A stretch of DNA of 64,000 nt from CAVSUR01 sp963846005. Its GTDB lineage: Bacteria; Actinomycetota; Actinomycetes; Streptosporangiales; Streptosporangiaceae. The position numbers were made by a program, and so were the translations under genes. The stretch covers positions 1,054,001 to 1,118,000 of the forward strand of contig CAWJUH010000001.1 of NCBI GenBank assembly GCA_963846005.1. Direction: 5' to 3'. Position 1 is the first letter of the stretch. Each line of letters starts with the position of its first letter. Below, piece after piece: positions 48,478 to 57,108 of this stretch. Under the pieces are notes generated by a model. It made no database searches. It saw only the letters and a program-made list of their open reading frames with translations, and was not told the DNA's origin.

Positions 48478-48520
48478 CGGCCTTATCCGCCGAGCGGGCC
48501 GGGATGCGCGTTGCGGTCAT
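48464..48520 (-). CDS. possible 18-codon leader peptide
   Basis: ATG 48520 has the strongest ribosome site in the neighbourhood (GGAGG, five bases spacing). It encodes MTATRIPARSADKADGRQ and a TGA at 48464, overlapping the next start codon by 14 bases. Nested short ORFs of this kind can couple translation of the following gene. No attenuation hairpin is evident. Confidence 0.4.
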   Translation of the reverse strand: MTATRIPARSADKADGRQ

Positions 48521-48680
48521 GTCGTCCTCCTGGCCCCATGACACCGGCCCGTGATGCAGCCCTGATGCCGGAGATGTGGCGGCGGGATGGAGACGACCCG
48601 GATGCCGGAAAGGACAGCCATCAGCAGTTAAGGAAAGCGTCAGCCGCGAGGCTGGGTCTTCGGGCTGATACCGGCCCCGG

Positions 48681-50123
48681 TCAGTCGGTGCCGGCTTCCA
48701 TGGCGGCGCGGTCGAGGAACTCGTCATCGGCGTCGACCGCGCCGCGCGAGGCGATGGCCTGCGCGCCGCCGCGCGCCAGCTCGCCCACCAGCTCGGTCCG
48801 CGGCACCGCGCCGATCAGCCGGGCGTGCGCGGTGCCGACCATGCCGAGGCCCGCGTACTGCTCGAGCTTGGCCCGGGAGTCGGCGATGTCGAGGTTGCGC
48901 ATGGTGAGCTGGCCGATCCGGTCCAGCGGGCCGAACGCGGAGTCCTCGGTGCGCTCCATCGACAGCTTGTCCGGGTGGTAGCTGAACGCGGGGCCGCTGG
49001 TGCCGAGGATCGAGTAGTCCTCGCCGCGGCGCAGCCGCAAGGTCACCTCGCCGGTGACCGCCGCGCCGACCCAGCGCTGCAGCGATTCGCGCAGCATCAG
49101 CGCCTGCGGGTCCAGCCAGCGGCCCTCGTACATGAGCCGGCCGAGGCGCCGGCCCTCGGAGTGGTAGCTGGCGATCGTGTCCTCGTTGTGGATGGCGTTG
49201 ACCAGCCGCTCGTAGGCCGCGTGCAGCAGCGCCATGCCCGGTGCCTCGTAGATGCCGCGGCTCTTGGCCTCGATGATCCGGTTCTCGATCTGGTCGGACA
49301 TGCCCAGCCCGTGCCGGCCGCCGATCGCGTTCGCCTGCAGGACCAGGTCGACCGGCGAGGCAAAGCCGGTTCCGTTGATCGTGACCGGGCGGCCCCGCTC
49401 GAAGCCGATCGTGATGTCCTCCGCCGGGATGCCGACGGCCGGGTCCCAGAACCGCACGCCCATGATCGGGTCGACCGTCTCGATCCCGTTGCTGAGGTGC
49501 TCGAGGGTCTTGGCCTCGTGGGTGGCGCCCCAGATGTTCGCGTCGGTCGAGTAGGCCTTCTCCGCGCTGTCACGGTAGGGCAGGTCGTGGGCGAGCAGCC
49601 ATTCGCTCATCTCCCGGCGGCCGCCGAGCTCGGTGACGAAGGCCGGGTCGAGCCACGGCTTGTAGATGCGCAGCTTCGGGTTGGCCAGCAGGCCGTAGCG
49701 GTAGAACCGCTCGATGTCATTGCCCTTGAAGGTCGAGCCGTCGCCCCAGATCTGGACGTCGTCTTCCAGCATGGCCCGCACCAGCAGCGTGCCGGTGACC
49801 GCCCGGCCCAGCGGCGTGGTGTTGAAATACGACCGGCCGCCGGACCGGATGTGGAACGCGCCGCAGGTCAGCGCGGCCAGGCCCTCCTCCACCAGCGCGG
49901 CCCGGCAGTCGACCAGCCGGCTGATCTTTGCGCCGTAGGACCCGGCCCGGCCGGGGACGGTGCCGATCTCGGGCTCGTCATACTGGCCGAGATCGGCGGT
50001 GTACGTGCACGGCAGCGCGCCCTTGTCGCGCATCCAGGCGACCGCGACCGAGGTATCCAGCCCGCCCGAGAACGCGATGCCGACCCGCTCGCCGATCGGC
50101 AGGGAAGTGAGAACCTTCGACAC
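48681..50123 (-). CDS. argG: argininosuccinate synthase
   Basis: 480 residues from GTG 50123. The ATP-binding loop AFSGGLDTSVAVAWM (18-32) and the family strings YTADLGQYDEPE, DVQIWGDGSTFKGNDIERFYRYG in two parts, NIWGATHEAKTLEHLSNG and FERGRPVTINGTGFASPVDL are conserved. This is the longer type-2-like form (E. coli-type) rather than the ~400-residue form usual in actinobacteria. It ligates citrulline and aspartate with ATP for arginine synthesis in the cytoplasm. Controlled by the ARG-box promoter just upstream. No other arginine genes are in the window. Confidence 0.95.
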   Translation of the reverse strand: MSKVLTSLPIGERVGIAFSGGLDTSVAVAWMRDKGALPCTYTADLGQYDEPEIGTVPGRAGSYGAKISRLVDCRAALVEEGLAALTCGAFHIRSGGRSYFNTTPLGRAVTGTLLVRAMLEDDVQIWGDGSTFKGNDIERFYRYGLLANPKLRIYKPWLDPAFVTELGGRREMSEWLLAHDLPYRDSAEKAYSTDANIWGATHEAKTLEHLSNGIETVDPIMGVRFWDPAVGIPAEDITIGFERGRPVTINGTGFASPVDLVLQANAIGGRHGLGMSDQIENRIIEAKSRGIYEAPGMALLHAAYERLVNAIHNEDTIASYHSEGRRLGRLMYEGRWLDPQALMLRESLQRWVGAAVTGEVTLRLRRGEDYSILGTSGPAFSYHPDKLSMERTEDSAFGPLDRIGQLTMRNLDIADSRAKLEQYAGLGMVGTAHARLIGAVPRTELVGELARGGAQAIASRGAVDADDEFLDRAAMEAGTD

Positions 50124-50130
50124 TCGTAAA

Positions 50131-50160
50131 AGTATGCCGTCTCATGCATGATTATGCAAC
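50131..50160 (-). promoter_or_regulatory. argG promoter with ArgR/ARG-box overlapping the -35
   Basis: Coding strand: TTGCAT (50159-50154), 17 bases, CATACT (50136-50131), then seven bases to the GTG at 50123. This gives a near-leaderless transcript. The -35 overlaps TGCAT-AATC-ATGCA (50158-50145), which matches the TGCAT-type arms of actinobacterial ARG boxes. ArgR binding with arginine would therefore block the promoter. Confidence 0.7.
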
Positions 50161-50184
50161 CGGCGGGCGGCCCCTGGTCCGCGG

Positions 50185-50697
50185 CTAGCGGAGCTGGCCG
50201 GGATTCATCGGGGTGAGCTGCTGAATGTCGTACCGGGCCCGCAGCCCGGCAATGGCCGCGAAGTCAGGCCGCCCGCCGCTGATCAGCCCGCCGAGCTCGT
50301 CCAGGTAGTGCTCGTGCCCGGGCGGGGAGACCAGGAACAGCATCCGGGCCGGCGCCGTCCCGGGGTTGGCGAACGCGTGCGGGCAGCCGGCCGGGACGAA
50401 CATCGCCGAGCCCGGGCCGCCGCGCAGCACCCGCTGGCCGGACGCCGATTCCCAGTCCTGCCAGTGCTCGGCGGACCGGGCCTGCGGCTCGAACGCGAGC
50501 AAGTCGAGCTCGCCATCCAGGATGTAGAACAGTTCCTCAGCGTGATGATGCAGGTGAGCGCCGACGTCGAAGCCGGGCAGCACAGTGGCCTCGAACGCCG
50601 ACCAGGCCGTGGACTGGCCATCGCCGACCTTGAGAGTCATGGCGGAGCCCTGGATCGATCGGCCGGCCCCCGGCCGCAACACCATCCCGTCGGTCAT
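50185..50697 (-). CDS. cupin domain protein
   Basis: 170 residues from ATG 50697 with GGGAG upstream. The barrel has FDVGAHLHHHAEELFYILDG (metal ligands His and Glu), PGSAMFVPAGCPHAFANPG and ARMLFLVSPPGHEHYLDEL. A single-domain cupin, possibly a small-molecule isomerase or oxygenase-type enzyme or a binding protein; the substrate is unknown. It lies 60 bases upstream of argG's promoter on the same strand, not obviously operonic with it. Confidence 0.82.
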   Translation of the reverse strand: MTDGMVLRPGAGRSIQGSAMTLKVGDGQSTAWSAFEATVLPGFDVGAHLHHHAEELFYILDGELDLLAFEPQARSAEHWQDWESASGQRVLRGGPGSAMFVPAGCPHAFANPGTAPARMLFLVSPPGHEHYLDELGGLISGGRPDFAAIAGLRARYDIQQLTPMNPGQLR

Positions 50698-50819
50698 GAT
50701 CACTCCCGTGCCTCCCTGACCCCGCCGGATAAGGGCACGCTAGTGCAGGTACTGGTGTCTGTCCTGGTGTTAACTCTGCTAGGCACCCGCGGTGCACGGC
50801 CGCGATCCGGAGCGTGGAG

Positions 50820-50970
50820 ATGACCAGCGGCGACTCCCCCGCGGCCGCAGCCATCCCCGCCGCTCCGGCCCGGCCGGCCCGGCGCACCGAGCTCGGCGCG
50901 TTCCTGCGCGCGCGGCGGGCCCGGCTGGCGCCCGCCGACGCCGGCCTGCCCGGCGGCCAGTCCCGCACCC
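50820..50970 (+). pseudogene. N-terminal fragment of an XRE (MmyB-like) regulator
   Basis: RTELGAFLRARRARLAPADAG, LPGG then QSRTRVQF. The first ~50 residues match the start of actinobacterial XRE/MmyB-like regulators, whose next block would be RRRTPGLRREEVA. Here the frame runs into the antiporter's 3' region instead and no helix-turn-helix follows. It is the residue of a deleted gene. Confidence 0.6.
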
Positions 50971-51018
50971 GCGTCCAGTTCCTGCTCAGGGACGGGCCCC
51001 CGGTGACGGGCAAGCCGG

Positions 51019-52644
51019 TCAGCCGGGGACGGCCGGGAAAGTGCGCTCGGCGTGGTCGAGCTCGCGCTCGAGGATGCGCAGGCTGGCGTCGGGCAGGCGG
51101 CCGGCGTCGCGCCAGCGCAGCAGCTCCTCGCGCTGGGCGTCGATGATCGCCCGGCGGGCGCGGCTGACGGCCTGCCGGGCGGCGGGCTCGGGCGGCGCCA
51201 GCTCGTCACCCTCCCCGCTCTCGCCGTCCGGGCCGGCCCGGGCGTAGCGGCGCGCCTGGTGGTCCAGGGCGGCGCGGATGGCCGCCAGGGCCGGAGCGGG
51301 CAGGTCGGGGTCGGCGGCGATCTGGTCCAGCTGGGACAGCGCCGCCCGGGCCGCCGCGGCCCGCACCTCGCGGCGCGCCGCCGCGGCCTCCGCCGGGTCG
51401 GCCCGCACGCCGAGGACCCGGGCCAGCGGCGCGAACGTGGCCCCCTGGCCGACGAGGGTGACCACCACGACCAGGTAGGCGCAGAACAACAGCAGGTCGC
51501 GGCCGGGGAAGGCGCGGCCGCCGGGCAGCGTCAGCGGCAGCGTGAAGACGGCGGCCAGGGTGATCACGCCCCGGGTGCCGGCCCAGCTCAGCACGGCCAC
51601 CTCGCGGCCGCTCAGCCGCTGCTCGCTGCGCGGCGCCTGGCCGCCCAGCCGGGCATGCCAGGCCCGGGGCAGCAGCTGGCTGGCGGCCAGCCAGGCCGGC
51701 CGGATCGCGAGCACGATGCCGAGGCTGATCGCGGCGGCCATCGCGATCGTGCCGGCCGGGTAGGCGCGCAACCCGCGCAGCACCGGCGCGATCTGCTGGC
51801 CGATCAGCAGGAACACGAATCCTTGCAGCAGGAAGTCCGCCAGCCGCCAGACCGCGCTGACCTGCAGCCGGCTGGCCCCGGAGGTGAAGCGGGGCGTGTC
51901 GTGGCCGACCATCAGGCCCGCGATGGCCACCGCGAGCACCCCGGAGACGTGCAGCTCCTCGCCCAGCAGGTAGGCCCCGAACGGGGTGGCCAGCGAGATG
52001 CAGTTCACCAGCAGCGGGTCACTGACCGCCGAGCGCAGGGCGCGCACCGCGACCGCCACGGCGATCCCGCACAGCAGGCCGCCGGCCGCCGCGACGGCGA
52101 AGCGGAGTATCGCGTCGCCCGGCGAGAACCCGCCGCTGGTCGCGGCGGTGACCGCGACGCTCAGGATGGTCAGCGCCGTCGCGTCGTTGAGCAGGCCCTC
52201 GCCCTCGATGAGCGTGGTCAGCCGGGGCGGCAGCCCGGCCCGGCCGCCGACTGCGAGGGCGGCCACCGGGTCGGGCGGCGCCACCGCCGCGCCCAGCGCC
52301 ACCCCGGCGGCGAGGCCCGCCCCGGGCACGAACGCGGCCAGCCCGGCCCCGACCGCAAGCGCCGTGGCCAGCACCAGGCCGATGGAGAGGCTGACCACGG
52401 CGCGCAGGTTGCGCCGGATGGCCAGCAACGAGGAATTCAGCGCAGCGCTGTAGATCAGCGGCGGGATCACGAACGTGAGGATCACGTCCGGGTCCAGGGT
52501 CAGGTTCGGGCCGGGCAGCACCGCATAGACCAGCCCCGCCACGGTCAGCAGCGCCGCGGCGGGCAGCCCGGTCCTGTCCGCGACCAGCTGGGCCGCGACG
52601 ATGACCGCGACCCCGGCCAGGATGAGTACCAGCCAGCCGGTCAC
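51019..52644 (-). CDS. Na+/H+ antiporter (CPA1/NhaP type)
   Basis: 541 residues from GTG 52644 (overlapping the kinase stop). About 12 membrane helices; the family strings FVIPPLIYSAALNSS, GAAVAPPDPVAALAV (P-D-P/A-A ion-path segment), IEGEGLLNDATALTI (N-D site) and WAGTRGVITLAAVFTLPL are present. A C-terminal cytoplasmic helical domain of about 120 residues (REVRAAAARAALSQLDQIA) follows. It expels Na+ for H+. It is the third gene of an operon whose first two encode a two-component system, an unusual direct pairing. Confidence 0.9.
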   Translation of the reverse strand: MTGWLVLILAGVAVIVAAQLVADRTGLPAAALLTVAGLVYAVLPGPNLTLDPDVILTFVIPPLIYSAALNSSLLAIRRNLRAVVSLSIGLVLATALAVGAGLAAFVPGAGLAAGVALGAAVAPPDPVAALAVGGRAGLPPRLTTLIEGEGLLNDATALTILSVAVTAATSGGFSPGDAILRFAVAAAGGLLCGIAVAVAVRALRSAVSDPLLVNCISLATPFGAYLLGEELHVSGVLAVAIAGLMVGHDTPRFTSGASRLQVSAVWRLADFLLQGFVFLLIGQQIAPVLRGLRAYPAGTIAMAAAISLGIVLAIRPAWLAASQLLPRAWHARLGGQAPRSEQRLSGREVAVLSWAGTRGVITLAAVFTLPLTLPGGRAFPGRDLLLFCAYLVVVVTLVGQGATFAPLARVLGVRADPAEAAAARREVRAAAARAALSQLDQIAADPDLPAPALAAIRAALDHQARRYARAGPDGESGEGDELAPPEPAARQAVSRARRAIIDAQREELLRWRDAGRLPDASLRILERELDHAERTFPAVPG

Positions 52645-54014
52645 GGGTTCACCGCCCGCTTTACGCCGCCGTCCGGCGCGGCGAGCGGAAGGCTGAGGGT
52701 CAGCTGCGCGCCCCGGCCCTCGGCGCTGGCTGCGGTCAGCTCGCCGCTGTGAGCGCGGGCCAGCCCGGCGGCGACGGCGAGGCCGATGCCGCTGCCCGAG
52801 GTGCGCGCGGCCTCACGGCCGCGCCAGAACCGGTCGAAGACCCGCGGCAGCTCGTCCGCGGGAATGCCCGGGCCGGTGTCGCGCACCCGGAGCACGGCCC
52901 GGCCGCCCTCCGGCCCGGCGCTGATCGTGACCGTGCCGCCGGCCGGGGTGAACTTGAGCGCGTTGGTGAGCAGGTTGGTGATGATCTGGTGCAGCCGCCC
53001 GGGGTCAGCCCAGACCGGCGCCGCCGCCAGCTCGCGGGCCAGCGTGATGCCCGCGGCCTCGAACCGGGCGGCCAGGCTGCCGGCCGCTGCCGCGGCCGCC
53101 GCGGCCAGGTCCGCCGGGCCCGGGGCCAGGTGCAGCACGGCCGCGTCGGCGTCGGCCAGGACCTGCAGGTCGCTGACCATCCGGGCCAGCCGCAGCACTT
53201 CGTCCCGCAGCGACCCGAGCTGCCCGGGGGTGGGCTCGGCCACCCCGTCCAGCAGCGCCTCGTGCCCGGCCTGCAGCACGGCGACCGGCGTGCGCAGCTC
53301 GTGCGCGACGTCGGCGACCATGTCGCGGCGCAGCTTCTCCTGGTGCTCCAGCGCGCCGGCCATCTGGTCGAACGCGGCGGCCAGCTCGCCCAGCTCGCCG
53401 GGCGCCCGGATGGGCCCGACCCGGGCGGCCCGGTCGCCGCCGCCCATGGCCCGGACCGCCGCGATCAGCCGGCGCACCGGCCGGGTGATCACCCGGGCGG
53501 CCGTAAGCCCGGCCGCCAGCGCGAGCAGCGCGGCGAGCCCGGCGGTCCCGGCGATGGCGCGCAGCAGCGCGCCGCGCAGCGACTGGTCGGCCCCGGCCAG
53601 CCCGGCGCCGGTGAAACGGGCCACGGCCAGCCCGGCCCGCTGGCCGTGCACGATGACCGGCACGGCCGACTGCGGGTCCGCCGCGTGCCGGGCGAACCGG
53701 GCTGAGGTGGCGACCGGCCGTCCGGCCGCGTCGCGGATCTGCACGTCGGCCCCGGTCCGCGCGGCCAGATCCAGCACCGGCTTCAGGTCCGCGCCGGACC
53801 AGCTGCGGTCGCGCTCCCAGGCCGCGCCCGCCGCCACCGCGATCGCGGCGGTCAGCTGATGGCGCTGCGAGCTGGCCAGCTGCGCGACGTCCGTGGCGGC
53901 GAAGGCCGCGGTCAGCCCGGCCAGCACGGCGACGGCGGCCAGCGCGACCGCAACGAACGCCAGCGCGAGCCGCACCGCGAGCGGCCCGGTCCCCGCGGCC
54001 CCGGCATCAGTCAT
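52641..54014 (-). CDS. two-component sensor histidine kinase
   Basis: 457 residues. Two membrane helices (about 15-38 and 150-175) flank a 110-residue periplasmic/extracellular sensor region (TGADVQIRDAAGRPVATSARF). HAMP at about 176-228; dimerisation/phospho-acceptor box VADVAHELRTPVAVLQ with His238; ATP-binding G-boxes ITNLLTNALKFTPAGG, VRDTGPGIPADELP, GSGIGLAVAAGLARAH. It phosphorylates the regulator encoded just upstream, whose frame it overlaps by eight bases. The stop overlaps the antiporter start. Confidence 0.93.
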   Translation of the reverse strand: MTDAGAAGTGPLAVRLALAFVAVALAAVAVLAGLTAAFAATDVAQLASSQRHQLTAAIAVAAGAAWERDRSWSGADLKPVLDLAARTGADVQIRDAAGRPVATSARFARHAADPQSAVPVIVHGQRAGLAVARFTGAGLAGADQSLRGALLRAIAGTAGLAALLALAAGLTAARVITRPVRRLIAAVRAMGGGDRAARVGPIRAPGELGELAAAFDQMAGALEHQEKLRRDMVADVAHELRTPVAVLQAGHEALLDGVAEPTPGQLGSLRDEVLRLARMVSDLQVLADADAAVLHLAPGPADLAAAAAAAAGSLAARFEAAGITLARELAAAPVWADPGRLHQIITNLLTNALKFTPAGGTVTISAGPEGGRAVLRVRDTGPGIPADELPRVFDRFWRGREAARTSGSGIGLAVAAGLARAHSGELTAASAEGRGAQLTLSLPLAAPDGGVKRAVNP

Positions 54015-54702
54015 CGCTGGCCAGGCCGAGCCGGTACCCGCCGCCGAGCACGGTCTGGATGATCCGCGGCCGGGCCGGATCCGCCTCGATCTTGCGGCGC
54101 AGATTCTTCACGTGCGAGTCGACCGTGCGCTCATACCCCTCGAACTCATACCCGCGTACCCGGTTGATCAGCTCGAACCGGGAGTAAACCCGGCCCGGCA
54201 CGGCGGCGAGGGCGACCAGGATCCCCCACTCGGTCGGGGTCAGGCCGGCGGCCACCCCGCCCACGGTGACCTGCCGGCGCGGCTCGTCGATGACCAGCAG
54301 CCCGGCCCCGTAACTGGCCGGGCCCTGGCCGGCCGCGGGCGCGCCGCGGCGCAGGATCGCCTGCACCCGCAGCACCAGCTCCCGCGGGCTGAACGGCTTG
54401 GTCACGTAGTCGTCGGCGCCGAGCTCCAGCCCGGCGATCCGGTCATTTTCGCTGCTGCGCGCGGTCAGCATCAGGATCGGCACTCCCCCGGCCGCGCGCA
54501 GCTCGCGGGCGACGGTCTCGCCCGGCACGTCAGGCAGGCCCAGATCCAGCACGACCAGGTCGACCGGCGCCGAGGCGGCCATCGTGATCGCCTCCGCACC
54601 CGAATCGGTGGACAGCACGGCGAAGCCGGCCCGTTCCAGGTACGCCCGCACCAGGTCGCGCAGCTTGCGCTCGTCCTCCACCAGCAGCACCGTCGAGGCC
54701 AT
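54007..54702 (-). CDS. OmpR/PhoB-type response regulator
   Basis: 231 residues from ATG 54702. Receiver domain 1-118: LLVEDERKLRDLV (acidic pair), phospho-acceptor Asp53 in VVLDLGLPD, Thr80, Lys102 in YVTKPFS. C-terminal winged helix at about 130-228 (LTPTEWGILVALAAVPGRVYSRFELIN, in two parts; YERTVDSHVKNLRRKIEADP; IQTVLGGGYRL). It is the first gene of the RR-kinase-antiporter run and probably activates it, responding to a signal read by the kinase's extracellular domain. Confidence 0.94.
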   Translation of the reverse strand: MASTVLLVEDERKLRDLVRAYLERAGFAVLSTDSGAEAITMAASAPVDLVVLDLGLPDVPGETVARELRAAGGVPILMLTARSSENDRIAGLELGADDYVTKPFSPRELVLRVQAILRRGAPAAGQGPASYGAGLLVIDEPRRQVTVGGVAAGLTPTEWGILVALAAVPGRVYSRFELINRVRGYEFEGYERTVDSHVKNLRRKIEADPARPRIIQTVLGGGYRLGLASDD

Positions 54703-55222
54703 TCCCGTCCACCCGCCTTCCCCGCGCCCGGCCGCGGTGCCGGCCACCGCCCGCCTCCATGATTCCCGCGGGCCCGGGGCCCCGCCAGCCGCACGGCCGC
54801 CGGGCCGGTCACGGCCGGACGCGGCCCGGAATTTCTGCCCGGCCCGGGGCAGCTCGCCGCCGGCCTGGCCGGGCAGCGCGCCACCGCGGAGCGGCCGCGC
54901 CGCTGCGGAGCGGTCGCGCGGCCGCATTCAGCTCACCGCACGCCGCTGAAGTCACCGTGCAGCGCCGATGGAGAGCCTGTGGGGAGACGGCGCCGGGACC
55001 CGGTTCCGCAGGAACTAGCCGGCTCTCAGCGAAGCCCGCTTCACCGCTGGCGGCGTGTCCCTGACCGCGTACTGACTGCGCTGAGCCAGCGCGCCGAGGA
55101 GTGCCGGCCTGGGCAGTGCCTCACTTCAGCACAACGGGCCTGGCTGACCCCCGGCGGGCGGACTCGCCCGGCGGGCGGGCCCGGGTCTGACGGGCCCGGG
55201 CCGCGCTGCGTCCGGTCAGTGG
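54703..55222. other. 520-bp intergenic region, no gene seen
   Basis: Divergent-free gap between two minus-strand genes. It contains GC-rich direct repeats (GCGGAGCGGCCGCGC then GCGGAGCGGTCGCGC near 54887-54921) and, near 55130-55200, C/G-rich runs that look like a terminator region for the response regulator's upstream neighbour. Open frames here lack conserved strings and ribosome sites. It probably holds the promoter of the response-regulator operon. Confidence 0.5.
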
Positions 55223-56113
55223 TCAGTTCACCTTCTTCAGCGTGGCCACCGACACGTGCGGCCAGCTCAGCCCGAGGAAGTTCAGCAGCACGGTCTGGGT
55301 GTACTGCAGCTGCAGGAACGTCCGGTCGCCGTACTCCACCTCCTCGATCCAGAAGATCGCGCTCAGCTGCCCGACCGCGGCGTTCGGGCCGAGGAACGGG
55401 ATGTCCTGCGCCCCGCCGGTGGTGTGCTGGGCCGGGTCGCTGACCGTGGAGATGCTGAGCACCGTGGTCTTCTTGATGGTCTGGTGCTCGATGTTGTCGG
55501 CCAGCAGCGAGTGGGGGTTGGTGACGATCGGCTGGGTGACCGAGGGCGGCACCGGCCGGGTCCGGAACGCGTTGGCGACGCTCAGGTTGTACTCCGGGAA
55601 CGGGTTCGCCGCGCCGGCCGGAGGCACGGCGCCGCCGACCGGGAACGGGACGGTGTTGGCCGGCTGGAACCGCGGCGGGCCGGGGATCTCGAACGACGTG
55701 CCCTGGGCCAGCACGGCGGTGCCGTGCGGGATGGTGGCCAGCCGCGCCACCGTGGCGGGCTGGGCGGGGTCGGCGGTCGCCGGGATGTTCAGCCACAGGC
55801 CCGGCTCCAGGTGGATCGCGCCGCCGGTGGCGCGGTCGCTGACCTGCTGCAGGTAGTGCAGCCCGAACAGCTCGATGTCGTCCATGACCGTGCCGCGGTT
55901 GGGGATCGCGCCGCCGATGGTCAGGAAGTGCAGCTGCTCGTCGGTGGGGTTGAGCTCCAGGAAGATGTCGTTGTTCTGCTGATGATCGGGCCGGGCGATG
56001 AGGTTGAACCCGTGGCCCCGCCAGGTTCCGGGCAGGTCGGCCAGCGGGCCGAGATTGCTGAGCTGGATGTTCCTGGGCGCGGCGGCGCGGAAGTCCGGCG
56101 GCGGATTGGGCAT
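55223..56113 (-). CDS. heme-binding-like beta-barrel protein
   Basis: 296 residues from ATG 56113. NLGPLADLPGTWRGHGFNLIARPDH (here LADLPGTWRGHGFNLIARP) and IPNRGTVMDDIELFGLHYLQQVSD, then HLEPGLWLNIPATADPAQPATVARLATIPHG in parts, are the strings of a family annotated as heme-binding (nitrobindin/FABP-like barrel). No signal peptide, no membrane helix. His at HGFN and the HIEPG-type box may bind a ligand, but heme binding has not been checked for this branch. It stands alone; the sortase is 180 bases upstream. Confidence 0.7.
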   Translation of the reverse strand: MPNPPPDFRAAAPRNIQLSNLGPLADLPGTWRGHGFNLIARPDHQQNNDIFLELNPTDEQLHFLTIGGAIPNRGTVMDDIELFGLHYLQQVSDRATGGAIHLEPGLWLNIPATADPAQPATVARLATIPHGTAVLAQGTSFEIPGPPRFQPANTVPFPVGGAVPPAGAANPFPEYNLSVANAFRTRPVPPSVTQPIVTNPHSLLADNIEHQTIKKTTVLSISTVSDPAQHTTGGAQDIPFLGPNAAVGQLSAIFWIEEVEYGDRTFLQLQYTQTVLLNFLGLSWPHVSVATLKKVN

Positions 56114-56294
56114 GGTGGCGCTCCTTCTGACGCGGCGCGGGGCCCCTCGCGGGCCCGGCAGCCGGGATGACGCCCGACCGTGACGGCCCCCGGGCGCGGG
56201 CGGGCATGCCTACACGCGACCGGAGAGCGCTGCAGTGCCGGAAATACGCCGGGCCGGTCCAGCGCGGCCGGGCGGCTGTCTGCCTGGCCGCGCC

Positions 56295-57053
56295 TCAGCG
56301 GCGGTGGTGCCGGGGGTGCCGATGGTGCCGGGAGTGCAGCCCGGGGCGGCGGGCCGAGGTGAGCGCGGCGAACACCACCGTGGAGCTGCGGTAATGGCCG
56401 GTGGCGTAGTCGAAGGTGCCGCCGCAGGTAATCAGCCGCAGCGCGGCGAAGCCGGGCGCGGTGTAGATGACCTGCGCCGGGAACCTCGACTTGAGGTACT
56501 GCCGCACGCCGGTGACGCTGAACACGGCGGTGATGCCGTCCGCGAGCCGGACGTCGATGCCGTCGCCGGGCCGCAGCGCGCCCAGCCGGAAGAAGACGGC
56601 CGGGCCCTGGTAGCTGTCCAGGTGGCCTTCGATGACCGCCGCGCCGGCCTGGCCGGGCGTGACGGAGTCGTCGTACCAGGCCGCCCGGCCGGCCTGGTAC
56701 GGCAGGGCCGGGACCGCGATCGTGCCGTCGGCGCGCAGGCCGAGGTGCAGCAGCCGCGAGCTGACCCCGATGGCCGGGATGCTGACCGAGACCGGCACCG
56801 AGCGCCGCAGCGTCAGCCGGCCGTAGCCCGCACCGAGCGTGCCCGTGGCCGAGGCGGATGGCTGCGGCGCGCGCTGCTGGGCGATGACCGCGATGCCGAC
56901 GGCGACCGCGCCGATCAGCAGCAGCAGCACGCCGGCGATCCCGGCGGTCCGGGCCCGCAGGTTCTGCGGCGGGGGCGGCGGCACCGGCCCGTCCTGCGGC
57001 CACTGCATGACCACGCGGAACCCGGCGGTGCGCCGCCATTGCACCTGGCCCAC
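56295..57053 (-). CDS. class F sortase
   Basis: 252 residues from GTG 57053, chosen because AAGGACGG lies seven bases upstream; ATG 57113 is an alternative that would overlap a repeat. One membrane helix (about 40-60, GIAGVLLLLIGAVAVGIAVI), then the sortase barrel: VSVSIPAIGVSSRLLHLGL, GAAVIEGHLDSYQG (catalytic His), LRLITCGGTFDYATGHY (catalytic Cys) and YRSSTVVFA (Arg). A His/Arg-rich C-terminus (RHHRHPRHHRR) is unusual. Sortases anchor proteins to the cell wall. The lipoprotein at 57277 is the likely substrate, divergent from it. Confidence 0.87.
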   Translation of the reverse strand: MGQVQWRRTAGFRVVMQWPQDGPVPPPPPQNLRARTAGIAGVLLLLIGAVAVGIAVIAQQRAPQPSASATGTLGAGYGRLTLRRSVPVSVSIPAIGVSSRLLHLGLRADGTIAVPALPYQAGRAAWYDDSVTPGQAGAAVIEGHLDSYQGPAVFFRLGALRPGDGIDVRLADGITAVFSVTGVRQYLKSRFPAQVIYTAPGFAALRLITCGGTFDYATGHYRSSTVVFAALTSARRPGLHSRHHRHPRHHRR

Positions 57054-57108
57054 GCTCCGTCCTTTCCGGCGGTGCCCGCGCCCGGGCTCGGCTGACGGCG
57101 TCCCGACC

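Noticed and set aside
46434..48520. yybP-ykoY manganese riboswitch before TerC
   Set aside because: TerC often has one, but none of its conserved motifs is seen upstream and the gene starts on the DMT stop.
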